From a virus: a DNA stretch of 24,606 bases. The translations under genes were made by a program, and so were the position numbers. Location of the stretch: the IMG/VR virus record IMGVR_UViG_3300021962_000621, positions 1-24,606 of that record. The stretch is one strand, 5' to 3'. Each line of letters begins with the position of its first letter. The stretch's first letter is position 1. Below are positions 13,684 through 19,911 of this stretch, one piece after another. Below the pieces are notes generated by a model. That model worked only from the letters and a program-made list of their open reading frames with translations. It made no database searches and was not told the DNA's origin.

Positions 13684-13740
13684 ACATACAAGTTAGGCGC
13701 ATTAGTCTGTATGTCGTCAGCCGGGGCTGTCTAATGCACC
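13684..13740 (-). promoter_or_regulatory. Structured leader RNA, possible pseudoknot, upstream of the post-capsid gene
   Basis: In the transcript, GGUGCAUUAG (13740-13731) can pair with CUAAUGCGCC (13705-13696) as a 10-bp stem with one G-U pair. Inside its loop lies the small hairpin CAGCC-cc-GGCUG. A further loop segment ACAUACA (13714-13708) can pair with UGUAUGU (13690-13684), which directly abuts the Shine-Dalgarno AAGGA at 13683-13679. Stem 2 joins the loop of stem 1 to the downstream sequence, which is the topology of an H-type pseudoknot. It could control translation of the next gene. A protein-binding site, or plain chance, remains possible. Confidence 0.45.
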
Positions 13741-13774
13741 GGAAAGCCCGGAGTGGCTGCAATATACACCAAAA

Positions 13775-13800
13775 GAAAAGGGGGCGCAAGCCCCCTTTTC
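13775..13800 (-). terminator. Intrinsic terminator after the major capsid gene
   Basis: A perfect 11-bp stem (GAAAAGGGGGC, TTGC tetraloop, GCCCCCTTTTC on the minus strand) is followed by TTTT. The G/C core and T-tract are canonical for Rho-independent termination. The stem is near-symmetrical, so it could work in both directions. It would cap the abundant capsid transcript. Confidence 0.85.
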
Positions 13801-13803
13801 AAT

Positions 13804-13823
13804 TAATCCACTGGAGTGGATTA
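13804..13823 (-). other. Perfect inverted repeat at the capsid stop codon
   Basis: TAATCCACT, two bases, then AGTGGATTA forms a 9-bp perfect hairpin that includes the capsid gene's TAA. It lies directly ahead of the terminator. It may be a second mRNA 3'-end structure protecting the capsid message. Confidence 0.6.
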
Positions 13824-14735
13824 GGCTCCTGCGGAACCATAAATGCCACGTGGGTCGGACCAGCCAAAGCTGTACCGTTCCCGTGCTTTATAGCGCACAT
13901 TGCCCGTGTCAAAGTCGCCTTCAAAAGCGGTTTTGATGGGAGAGCGGTTGAACATTTTCAAGCCGTTTGGAGCATCGGTCATGAGGAACCATGCATCCGT
14001 ATCGGTCAAAAAGTGGTTTACCGCATAGCCTTCAGGAATCATGCCCATCGATTTGATGGCGTTGATGTCATTGTCGGCAGTGGCTGTGCGAAGCGTGGTC
14101 TTCATCAGACGTTCAGCAGTAAACTGCTGTTCTTTTGGAATCACAAGTTTACGGGCTTGAATGGCGATTTTAAGGCCGCGCTCATCCGTGAAACTTGCAA
14201 CGTCGATGATACCCTGCTCAAGGGAAGTTTCATTCAAGTCAGCCTGTGTGGTAGGCGTGTTGCTGAAATTTGGCCCCAAAGCAGTTGGGTGGGCAGAGTT
14301 GCACAGGGAAACACCATCGCCGCCGTTGTAGCTGCCGCCGGTATTAAACGCTTGGTTCAATACAGAAGCTGCTTTGACCTGCTTGGTGTTGGCCATAGAA
14401 CGAGCCAACGCCTTGGTGTAGCGCCCAGACAGTCGGTCATAGAGGTTGTCCTCAATGGCCTCTTCGGTCAGGGCAAATGCCATTGCAATGGTCTCATGAG
14501 TGTACCGAGCCGTGAATGATTCCTGAGCAGAATCATACGAGACACCGGAGCCCTCATTCTTGACCGGAGCAGCACCAAAGCCAGTGAGCATGACCTCTTC
14601 TTCAAATGCGCGGTCAGAACTCTCCACTGAGAAGATTTCTGTGTGCTCATTTTCGTAGCGGTCATATTCCATTCCAAACAGTGCGTTTAGTCCGGGCTCA
14701 AGTTCTTTTACAAGTTGTGAACGAGAAATTGCCAT
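13821..14735 (-). CDS. Major capsid protein (HK97 fold)
   Basis: The 304-residue protein starts MAISRSQLVKELEPGLNALF and contains FEEEVMLTGFGAAPVKNEGS, followed by GVSYDSAQESFTARYTHETI and AMAFALTEEAIEDNLYDRL. A PTALGPNFSN loop region, IAIQARKLVIPKEQQFTAER and NAIKSMGMIPEGYAVNHFL follow, with a C-terminal beta strand YSFGWSDPRGIYGSAGA. This arrangement matches HK97-type capsid proteins of pelagiphage-like podoviruses, and the length is within the family's range for subunits without a delta domain. A strong Shine-Dalgarno (AAGGAG, seven bases) precedes the ATG. Scaffold, decoration-like protein and terminator around it complete a classic head module. Confidence 0.9.
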   Translation of the reverse strand: MAISRSQLVKELEPGLNALFGMEYDRYENEHTEIFSVESSDRAFEEEVMLTGFGAAPVKNEGSGVSYDSAQESFTARYTHETIAMAFALTEEAIEDNLYDRLSGRYTKALARSMANTKQVKAASVLNQAFNTGGSYNGGDGVSLCNSAHPTALGPNFSNTPTTQADLNETSLEQGIIDVASFTDERGLKIAIQARKLVIPKEQQFTAERLMKTTLRTATADNDINAIKSMGMIPEGYAVNHFLTDTDAWFLMTDAPNGLKMFNRSPIKTAFEGDFDTGNVRYKARERYSFGWSDPRGIYGSAGA

Positions 14736-14746
14736 GATTTAGCTCC

Positions 14747-15331
14747 TTATGCTATGCCAGCCACACCAACACTGCCGTATTGATGGGTATTGATTTTTAC
14801 AACTGCCACAGCGTAGGCCCCTAGCTCATTACTGGGGCTGGCAAGAAGGCCACAGATCTTCAACGCAAGCGTAGAAGTGACTGCTGCGCTTGATCCCAGC
14901 AAGGTACTAGCAGACACACCAGTGGTGGTGCTTCCGGTTGTACTTGTGGTAATGGCTGCATTTAGCCCAACCATAGCCTGCGTCATAGCAGTGGAATCAA
15001 ACTGAATCAAGAACTGTTGGCTTGGATCGTCAAACACGTCAGCAGTAATCACCCCAGTGGTGATATTTGTGCTGGCCGGGTAGAAGTTTTTCCAAACGTA
15101 CTTTCCGGTAGTTGGATCCGTGTAGTTACAGCCGTTGAACACACCGATAGCCGTTGCATGCGAAAGTGCAACAAACTTGACGATATATCCACCAGCCAGA
15201 GCTACCAAGTCTCCTTGAAAAATGCTTGTGCCGTAGTTGTCTGAAATCTGGTATCCAGAGCTTTTTTGAGCCCCGGTAGCAGATAGGTTTCCAACTGGGC
15301 GCAAACCAAAGGGTTTATCTGTATTTGCCAT
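14747..15331 (-). CDS. Capsid decoration / head stabilisation-like protein (194 aa)
   Basis: It begins MANTDKPFGLRPVGNLSATG, a conserved N-terminus of proteins immediately upstream of the capsid gene in aquatic podophages. It continues with SDNYGTSIFQGDLVALAGG, IGVFNGCNYTDPTTGKYVWK and a Ser/Thr-rich beta tail. AGGA lies seven bases before the ATG. Position and composition suggest a capsid-surface protein, but I cannot tell decoration from minor capsid role. The frame is clean, and the stop is followed 11 bases later by the capsid start. Confidence 0.7.
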   Translation of the reverse strand: MANTDKPFGLRPVGNLSATGAQKSSGYQISDNYGTSIFQGDLVALAGGYIVKFVALSHATAIGVFNGCNYTDPTTGKYVWKNFYPASTNITTGVITADVFDDPSQQFLIQFDSTAMTQAMVGLNAAITTSTTGSTTTGVSASTLLGSSAAVTSTLALKICGLLASPSNELGAYAVAVVKINTHQYGSVGVAGIA

Positions 15332-15348
15332 TTAAGTGTCCTAAAAAA

Positions 15349-15816
15349 TTAACGACTTCCAAAGGTGGTACGGGAGGTCCGTTCCGGGTTTTGAATACGC
15401 ATTGAAGAGTGTGCGTTCTCACGCAGCATCTCATTGTCCACTGCTTCCAGTTGTTCCCTTGACCGTTTTTGGTAGTAATCGTTGCGTTCCTTGATAGTCT
15501 CCAACGGAATGCGGGCAAGCATTAAGCCGCCCACGGCAACAACACCCGCATGCCTGCCACTATCAATGGTTGGCATTGTGTCGCGGTGCTCTTCGTCAAG
15601 CTCTTCGTTTCGGACTAGTTCATAGCCCTCGCGCAAGCGCCCGTAGACGTGCTGTTTATCCTCATATCCGTTGACTTCTGCACGAATCCAACGATGTTTA
15701 AACCCTTCGGGTGCGGGCGGCGCATCAAGACGAGAGGGGGGAGCCCATGGCTTGCGACGAGTTTCCTTTTCGCGTGTAACGCGAGGGCCTTTGTCGATGG
15801 TGATTTCTTTGCTCAT
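15349..15816 (-). CDS. Conserved phage protein upstream of the head genes (155 aa)
   Basis: The start is taken at the ATG at 15816, with GAAGGA six bases upstream. A TTG two codons earlier lies too close to that site. The protein has a basic N-terminus (SKEITIDKGPRVTREKETRR), a compact central domain with GFKHRWIRAEVNGYEDKQHV then YGRLREGYELVRNEEL, the hydrophobic GVVAVGGLMLARIPLETIKE and a charged helical C-terminus. The GFKHRWIR...RLREGYE pattern is common to a conserved head-region hypothetical. It follows the scaffold gene by two bases. The role may be in head assembly; I know no defined activity. Confidence 0.7.
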   Translation of the reverse strand: MSKEITIDKGPRVTREKETRRKPWAPPSRLDAPPAPEGFKHRWIRAEVNGYEDKQHVYGRLREGYELVRNEELDEEHRDTMPTIDSGRHAGVVAVGGLMLARIPLETIKERNDYYQKRSREQLEAVDNEMLRENAHSSMRIQNPERTSRTTFGSR

Positions 15817-15818
15817 GT

Positions 15819-16718
15819 TCAATCCTTCACGTATTTTGCGTATTCCTCAAGAGGAACATTCAACTTTTTGGCAATAGCAACCTGACTCGGTGATAGCCGG
15901 ACAGTTCTGCGCGCTCCATTCACCCCGGAACTCCGGGTAGCAGGTGCAACAGCAGGCGCGATACGCTGTTGTCTGGTATTTGATTCTCCTACAAAACGCT
16001 TGGGAAGTTCTTCTCGAAGCCTTTTGTCCAGTTCAGTATAGTACTCATCTGAGTTCGGGTCAACACCCTCCTGTTCAATCATGGTTTGGTGTATGCCCCA
16101 AGCAGCATAGGTCATCATTCTATCCTGCCCAAACCAAGGATTGCGTTCCGCCCAGTTTTCCGCCTTGGGACTCGGAGGGGGCTTAGGAGGAGGCGCTTGT
16201 TGGGCCTGCGGCTGCGGCTGTTGTTGATACTGCTGCTTTTGAATATTCTCGCCCTGAGACTGAAGCCAGCCCGCCACTTGGCGTTGCTCCATGCCCATTT
16301 CAGCGAGTCGCTGCTGGGCCTCGGTCTCAGTATCTATATCCCCCTCTTCCCGGGCTTTTCGAATAATAGTTTTTAGGGTGGCCTGCTGACCTTCAAGGCG
16401 AGTTTTTGTTTCGCTCAGACGGTTGTAGTCAGTATGGACAAGCTTCTGCTGTAGGTCATTGGTCTGGTTTTGCAGGCCTCTGGCGTACTCCACTGCTGCC
16501 TGTTCCCTGCGCTCCGACTCGCGCATTCGGGCAGTGAGCTTTGAGATTCTCCTCTGCACCGAGTCATTTACGGCTTCCAGTTCGGAACGATGGCCTTCCG
16601 ATTCAATCGGGGCCGGTTTATTGTCTTTTTCGACGGGAGCATCAATTACGGCCACGTCTGTGGCCACTTCGTTCTCTCCGAGGTCAAATTCCAGTTGGCT
16701 GTCTTGTACTGTGTTCAT
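15819..16718 (-). CDS. Scaffolding-like protein
   Basis: The 299-residue protein has an acidic N-terminus (LEFDLGENEVATDVAVIDAP). A long charged coiled coil spans residues ~40-155, including LEAVNDSVQRRISKLTARMR and ARGLQNQTNDLQQKLVHTDY. A Gln/Pro linker follows at ~160-185 (QQYQQQPQPQAQQAPPPKPP). The C-terminal part is basic (ENWAERNPWFGQDRMMTYAA; SPSQVAIAKKLNVPLEEYAK). An acidic coiled coil with a basic C-terminus, placed before the capsid gene, is the classic scaffold plan: the tail contacts the capsid and the coil organises the procapsid. AAGG sits six bases before the ATG. Confidence 0.75.
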   Translation of the reverse strand: MNTVQDSQLEFDLGENEVATDVAVIDAPVEKDNKPAPIESEGHRSELEAVNDSVQRRISKLTARMRESERREQAAVEYARGLQNQTNDLQQKLVHTDYNRLSETKTRLEGQQATLKTIIRKAREEGDIDTETEAQQRLAEMGMEQRQVAGWLQSQGENIQKQQYQQQPQPQAQQAPPPKPPPSPKAENWAERNPWFGQDRMMTYAAWGIHQTMIEQEGVDPNSDEYYTELDKRLREELPKRFVGESNTRQQRIAPAVAPATRSSGVNGARRTVRLSPSQVAIAKKLNVPLEEYAKYVKD

Positions 16719-16726
16719 ATAAAGCC

Positions 16727-17179
16727 TTACATGTGCATGATGTCTTCAGGATCGTGGATTGTGGCAAGTATCTCGTCATCATTGAGGATGCGAATCTCGC
16801 CACCGTCAATATTCATCCTTGCCCCGGCATACCGTCCAAATATGATCCAGTCGCCCTTTTTGCACCATGGACCTGTTGGGAATTTGACAGTATCGGCATA
16901 GGCCAAAGGTCCCACCGACAGGACATACCCGCATGTAGTAGACACCTGCTGTCGTTCAATGGTCTGATCAGCCAGAACGATGCCGCCTTTGGACTTATTT
17001 GCACCCCGGTAGGGTAGGATGACGATTCGCCAGCCCGTAGGCGTTGGAATACGATCAATCACGGACTCACTAAGGCTCTCGGTCCTCAGTTTGCCATCTG
17101 AAGTATAGGCATCGGTCAGTTCCGGCGTCTTCTCCGCCGCATCCTTCGCCCATTTTTCCTCTAAAGCAGTTACTGTCAT
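16727..17179 (-). CDS. groES: Phage-encoded GroES-like co-chaperonin
   Basis: From the ATG at 17179 the protein is 150 residues. A ~40-residue charged N-terminal extension precedes the Cpn10 barrel, which starts around IDRIPTPTGWRIVILPYRG. The mobile-loop region ANKSKGGIVLADQ follows, then GYVLSVGPLAYADTVKFPTG, the barrel strand WCKKGDWIIFGRYAGARMNI and the closing GGEIRILNDDEILATI. Co-chaperonins cap the host GroEL ring and let it fold large phage capsid proteins, as gp31 of T4 does. The start is fixed by AGGAG five bases upstream; the GTG two codons earlier would have no spacing. The N-terminal extension is longer than in bacterial GroES (about 97 residues). Confidence 0.85.
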   Translation of the reverse strand: MTVTALEEKWAKDAAEKTPELTDAYTSDGKLRTESLSESVIDRIPTPTGWRIVILPYRGANKSKGGIVLADQTIERQQVSTTCGYVLSVGPLAYADTVKFPTGPWCKKGDWIIFGRYAGARMNIDGGEIRILNDDEILATIHDPEDIMHM

Positions 17180-17187
17180 TTGCACTC

Positions 17188-17373
17188 CTAGTCGATTGGG
17201 TATTTTTTAAGAAGATCTGAGATCACATCTTCCACAAAGGTATAACCTTCCAACCGGCCCAGCAAATGTTTGTACTGCTCCATGTCACGCGCTTTCCCCG
17301 CAAGTATTAAGCTTTCGGTGTCTTTGCGTAGCAGCCTAAGCTGCTTGTACAAGCTTTCTGTAAATTCAAGCAT
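17188..17373 (-). CDS. Small helical protein between portal and GroES (61 aa)
   Basis: A short, highly charged protein: MLEFTESLYKQLRLLRKDTE, then SLILAGKARDMEQYKHLLGR, LEGYTFVEDVISDLLKKYPI and D. Two amphipathic helices are likely, with a hydrophobic Val/Ile/Leu end. The ATG at 17373 is preceded by a weak GGA. A TTG at 17385 would add four residues and cannot be excluded. Small helical proteins in this position occur in many podophages. The RLEGYTFVEDVISDLLK segment is typical of a family I recognise only as hypothetical. Confidence 0.65.
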   Translation of the reverse strand: MLEFTESLYKQLRLLRKDTESLILAGKARDMEQYKHLLGRLEGYTFVEDVISDLLKKYPID

Positions 17374-17421
17374 GGATTGATCCAATGAAGCAGACAGTTA
17401 GGCCCCTGTCCGAGGGTTACA

Positions 17422-17436
17422 AGCGTAGTTTACGCT
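17422..17436. other. Short inverted repeat in the portal-downstream gap
   Basis: AGCGTA, three bases, TACGCT: perfect 6-bp arms at 17422-17427 and 17431-17436. It might be a small RNA hairpin or operator. Nothing else in the 17374-17553 gap looks like a gene apart from the short ORF at 17430-17528. Confidence 0.3.
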
Positions 17437-17528
17437 ATTTTGACCTTTTGCAACGCATCTTTCCTCAAAATATAGGTAGGTTTGTTAACTTGTATGCCTT
17501 TTTGGGGTGTTTTTCCCTGTTTTGGCAT
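17430..17528 (-). CDS. Possible 32-residue basic ORF after the portal
   Basis: An ATG at 17528 opens MPKQGKTPQKGIQVNKPTYI and ends LRKDALQKVKIA at a TAA. The peptide is very basic and the surrounding DNA is A/C-rich. There is no Shine-Dalgarno and no coupling to the portal stop, which lies 25 bases upstream. It may be noise in a real intergenic region. It is listed because it fills most of the only sizeable gene-free gap in the head block. Confidence 0.25.
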   Translation of the reverse strand: MPKQGKTPQKGIQVNKPTYILRKDALQKVKIA

Positions 17529-17553
17529 GGGTTTTGGGGGTGTTTTCTGCGAT

Positions 17554-19902
17554 TTATTGGACATTTGTTGCTCCATTATTCATCTTCATCAAGGCCAATT
17601 GGTCCCTGTTGGCGGCTATTTGCTGCTGCGAATTTAGCCGTGCCTGCTCTTCTGTCACGTTATTCTGCTCCTGCTGCTGGTCAAGTTGCAGTTTGGACTG
17701 GTCTATCTGCAAACGGCCCTGATCTCGCTGGGAATTTTGAGACAATTCCTGCTTTTTCAGTTCTATCAAGGGATCCGGGGGCTGCGGCTGGTTCTCACCC
17801 GACAATTCCGCTTGCTGTTGCCTGATAAGTTGGAAGAACTCCACAATCTTGAGTGCGATCATGGCTTCCCGTTGTAGCCCGGACACCATTTTATCGGGGT
17901 CAGTGCCATATTGACGGAACAACTCGGCCTCAACAAACTCCTCTGCCTTTAAACGCATGTGGTCAAAGATGTGTTTCTGCAAGGCCATTGCTGCTGCCGG
18001 AGAAGCACTGACCAGTGGGGACAATCCAAAGATCAAATGCGTCATGATATGGGCATCGTGCTGCTGGCCAGCAAATGCCTTGAGCGGAGAGCCGTCCAAA
18101 ACCTGCGAGTTCTCACTGGCAGGGTCTTTGGGCTTGTCCACATTCTGGCTAATTAAAATAGCGTCAATATCCCTGACGCCAATCGCTTCGTACATGCGCC
18201 TGAAAGCCTCGTACATGTTGTGCATCTGAGGCGCACTCTGCGCCATCTGCAATTGCGTCTGCGCCATGGTGATGCGCTGCGCCACAGAGAAGATGTTGGG
18301 GTCAGAAACCGGCAGTACATCCACACGTTCGTCAAAGTCCTTGCGTTTGATGGACCGCGACTCGCCCGGCACGTCATAGGGGTAGTCATCCGGCAGATAT
18401 TCTGCAAATCCCTTGGCCAGCAACTGAAACTCAAGCTTCTGTGCATAGTGCAGCCGCTTGTGAATGGCCGACATGACCGAGGAGCCCTTTTCCAGCAATG
18501 CAATCGTGGTCCCAACCGCTGCATTTTGGTTGCTGTCGCCTACTTGCAGGTCCGTGATGGAAGCCATACGGCGACCCGCATCCACGCAAAACCCAAGCAG
18601 GGCCATCAAAGTCTGACTTGGCTCCTTGTACGGCAGCGGAAGCATGGAGCCCTGTAGCTCAACGCCACCTGCGTCCATGTCACGCCATTCTCCCGGCTGC
18701 AAGGGCACATCGTCGTTCATGATCCGAGCGCCTTTGGCCTTGAACCCCGCCGGAAGGTTGCTCAGAGTGCCTGCGTCCACCAACTGGCGCAGTGCAGCAG
18801 AAGCGGTCTTGCTCAAACCACCAATCAACTGCAAAAACCCTAGGCCATAGGCCCCCGGTCCTTGGACAAGCTGGTAGTGGATGTAGTACTCCTGCCGTTC
18901 CTGTTTATTGCCGTCCTCTTTCCAGTTTCTACGCACACCAATGGTCTTGCCAGAGGACTCATCCAACGTAATCACATAGGGCAGCTTGATTCCCGTGGGT
19001 TCTCCCTCGTCATCCACGTCCTCAAAGCCCGGCAAGTCATAGTCCACCTGAAACTCAAGCAGGATGATCTCCTCCTCTTCCCCACTGGGTTGTAGGCCGG
19101 TGATCTTGTTGACTTGGTCCCTGATTTCGGTGGTCTGCGTGTCCTGTTCAGAGGAGGCGGCATCGATGTACTGCCCGTTGACCACGGCCTTGCGATAGGC
19201 GTTCATGGACATCGGAACCCGGCACGTGATGCGCTCACATTTGCTCATTACAGACGAGCCACCGTAGGGAATGTAGAGGTTGTCCGGCAGCACCAAGGCA
19301 CTTACCATGCGCTGCTGGTTTTGGTCAAAGTAGATCTTCTTGAATGCCGAGCCGCCATAGCCCACATAGAACAGCATCTGGTCAAAGTCGGGGGTGTACT
19401 CCTGCATCACCGTGGTGATCTGGTAGTTCATGAAGTCCGCTACCCGTTCGGCCTGCATGGTACGTTCGCGTGTCTCTTTCCCCAGCACCTGAGTACGCAC
19501 GGGCCCGCCCGAGGGGAGCAATTCTTTCAGGGCCTGTGCCTGAAATTGCACAATGCTCTCCGACAGGAGTGGGTGCTGGACGCCACACGCACCACGGAAG
19601 GGACGGGTGCGCTCCTCATTGGTAAAGCCCAGTAGCTCTAGGCCCTTGCCATACTGATCTTCCCAGTCCTTGCGTGAAGATTTGTCCGCCTCAAACAGCA
19701 TCATCAACTCACTGGAGATAGCGGTCAAGGTGCTGTCATCTAGGCCCTCGGCAAGGTTGGCTCCGTAGGGCAGTTCGTCGCCCTCCGCACCAATCTCTAC
19801 TGTGGCCCCGCCGTCCTCATCAAGAATAATCTCAATGTCCGGCATGTCCATGCCATCATCCACTTCAATGTCGATGGGGCTTGTGTTTTTTTCAATTGGC
19901 AT
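17554..19902 (-). CDS. Portal protein (P22-like)
   Basis: This 782-residue protein has an acidic, disordered N-terminus (residues 1-45, DIEVDDGMDMPDIEIILDED). It then has the portal-type helix EADKSSRKDWEDQYGKGLEL (71-90) and RPFRGACGVQHPLLSESIVQ (100-119). The core contains FYVGYGGSAFKKIYFD and LPDNLYIPYGGSSV. The stem/wing region contains LLGFCVDAGRRMASITDLQV. A C-terminal coiled coil rich in Gln and Leu occupies the last ~75 residues (KKQELSQNSQRDQGRLQIDQ, QSKLQLDQQQ). It forms the DNA-entry ring of the head and anchors the neck. Its length fits P22-type portals with an extended C-terminal barrel. AGGA lies seven bases before the ATG, downstream of the polyvalent gene. Confidence 0.9.
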   Translation of the reverse strand: MPIEKNTSPIDIEVDDGMDMPDIEIILDEDGGATVEIGAEGDELPYGANLAEGLDDSTLTAISSELMMLFEADKSSRKDWEDQYGKGLELLGFTNEERTRPFRGACGVQHPLLSESIVQFQAQALKELLPSGGPVRTQVLGKETRERTMQAERVADFMNYQITTVMQEYTPDFDQMLFYVGYGGSAFKKIYFDQNQQRMVSALVLPDNLYIPYGGSSVMSKCERITCRVPMSMNAYRKAVVNGQYIDAASSEQDTQTTEIRDQVNKITGLQPSGEEEEIILLEFQVDYDLPGFEDVDDEGEPTGIKLPYVITLDESSGKTIGVRRNWKEDGNKQERQEYYIHYQLVQGPGAYGLGFLQLIGGLSKTASAALRQLVDAGTLSNLPAGFKAKGARIMNDDVPLQPGEWRDMDAGGVELQGSMLPLPYKEPSQTLMALLGFCVDAGRRMASITDLQVGDSNQNAAVGTTIALLEKGSSVMSAIHKRLHYAQKLEFQLLAKGFAEYLPDDYPYDVPGESRSIKRKDFDERVDVLPVSDPNIFSVAQRITMAQTQLQMAQSAPQMHNMYEAFRRMYEAIGVRDIDAILISQNVDKPKDPASENSQVLDGSPLKAFAGQQHDAHIMTHLIFGLSPLVSASPAAAMALQKHIFDHMRLKAEEFVEAELFRQYGTDPDKMVSGLQREAMIALKIVEFFQLIRQQQAELSGENQPQPPDPLIELKKQELSQNSQRDQGRLQIDQSKLQLDQQQEQNNVTEEQARLNSQQQIAANRDQLALMKMNNGATNVQ

Positions 19903-19911
19903 GTTGCATCC

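Noticed and set aside
13841-13860. A CACGTG core in the capsid gene that resembles the parS centre
   Set aside because: The flanks lack the TGTTT/AAACA arms required for ParB binding.
14187-14197. Half-parS sequences (CCGTGAAACT-like) near 14190 and 8453
   Set aside because: Only one arm matches and no symmetry is present. They lie in conserved coding sequence and look coincidental.
13671-14519. A 282-codon open frame on the plus strand opposite the major capsid gene
   Set aside because: It is antisense to a clear HK97-type capsid gene, has no plausible domain, and would run against the terminator.
16980-17000. A KGG motif (SKGGIV) in the GroES-like protein
   Set aside because: This is the normal Cpn10 mobile-loop sequence, not the phage tag; the flanking residues do not match.
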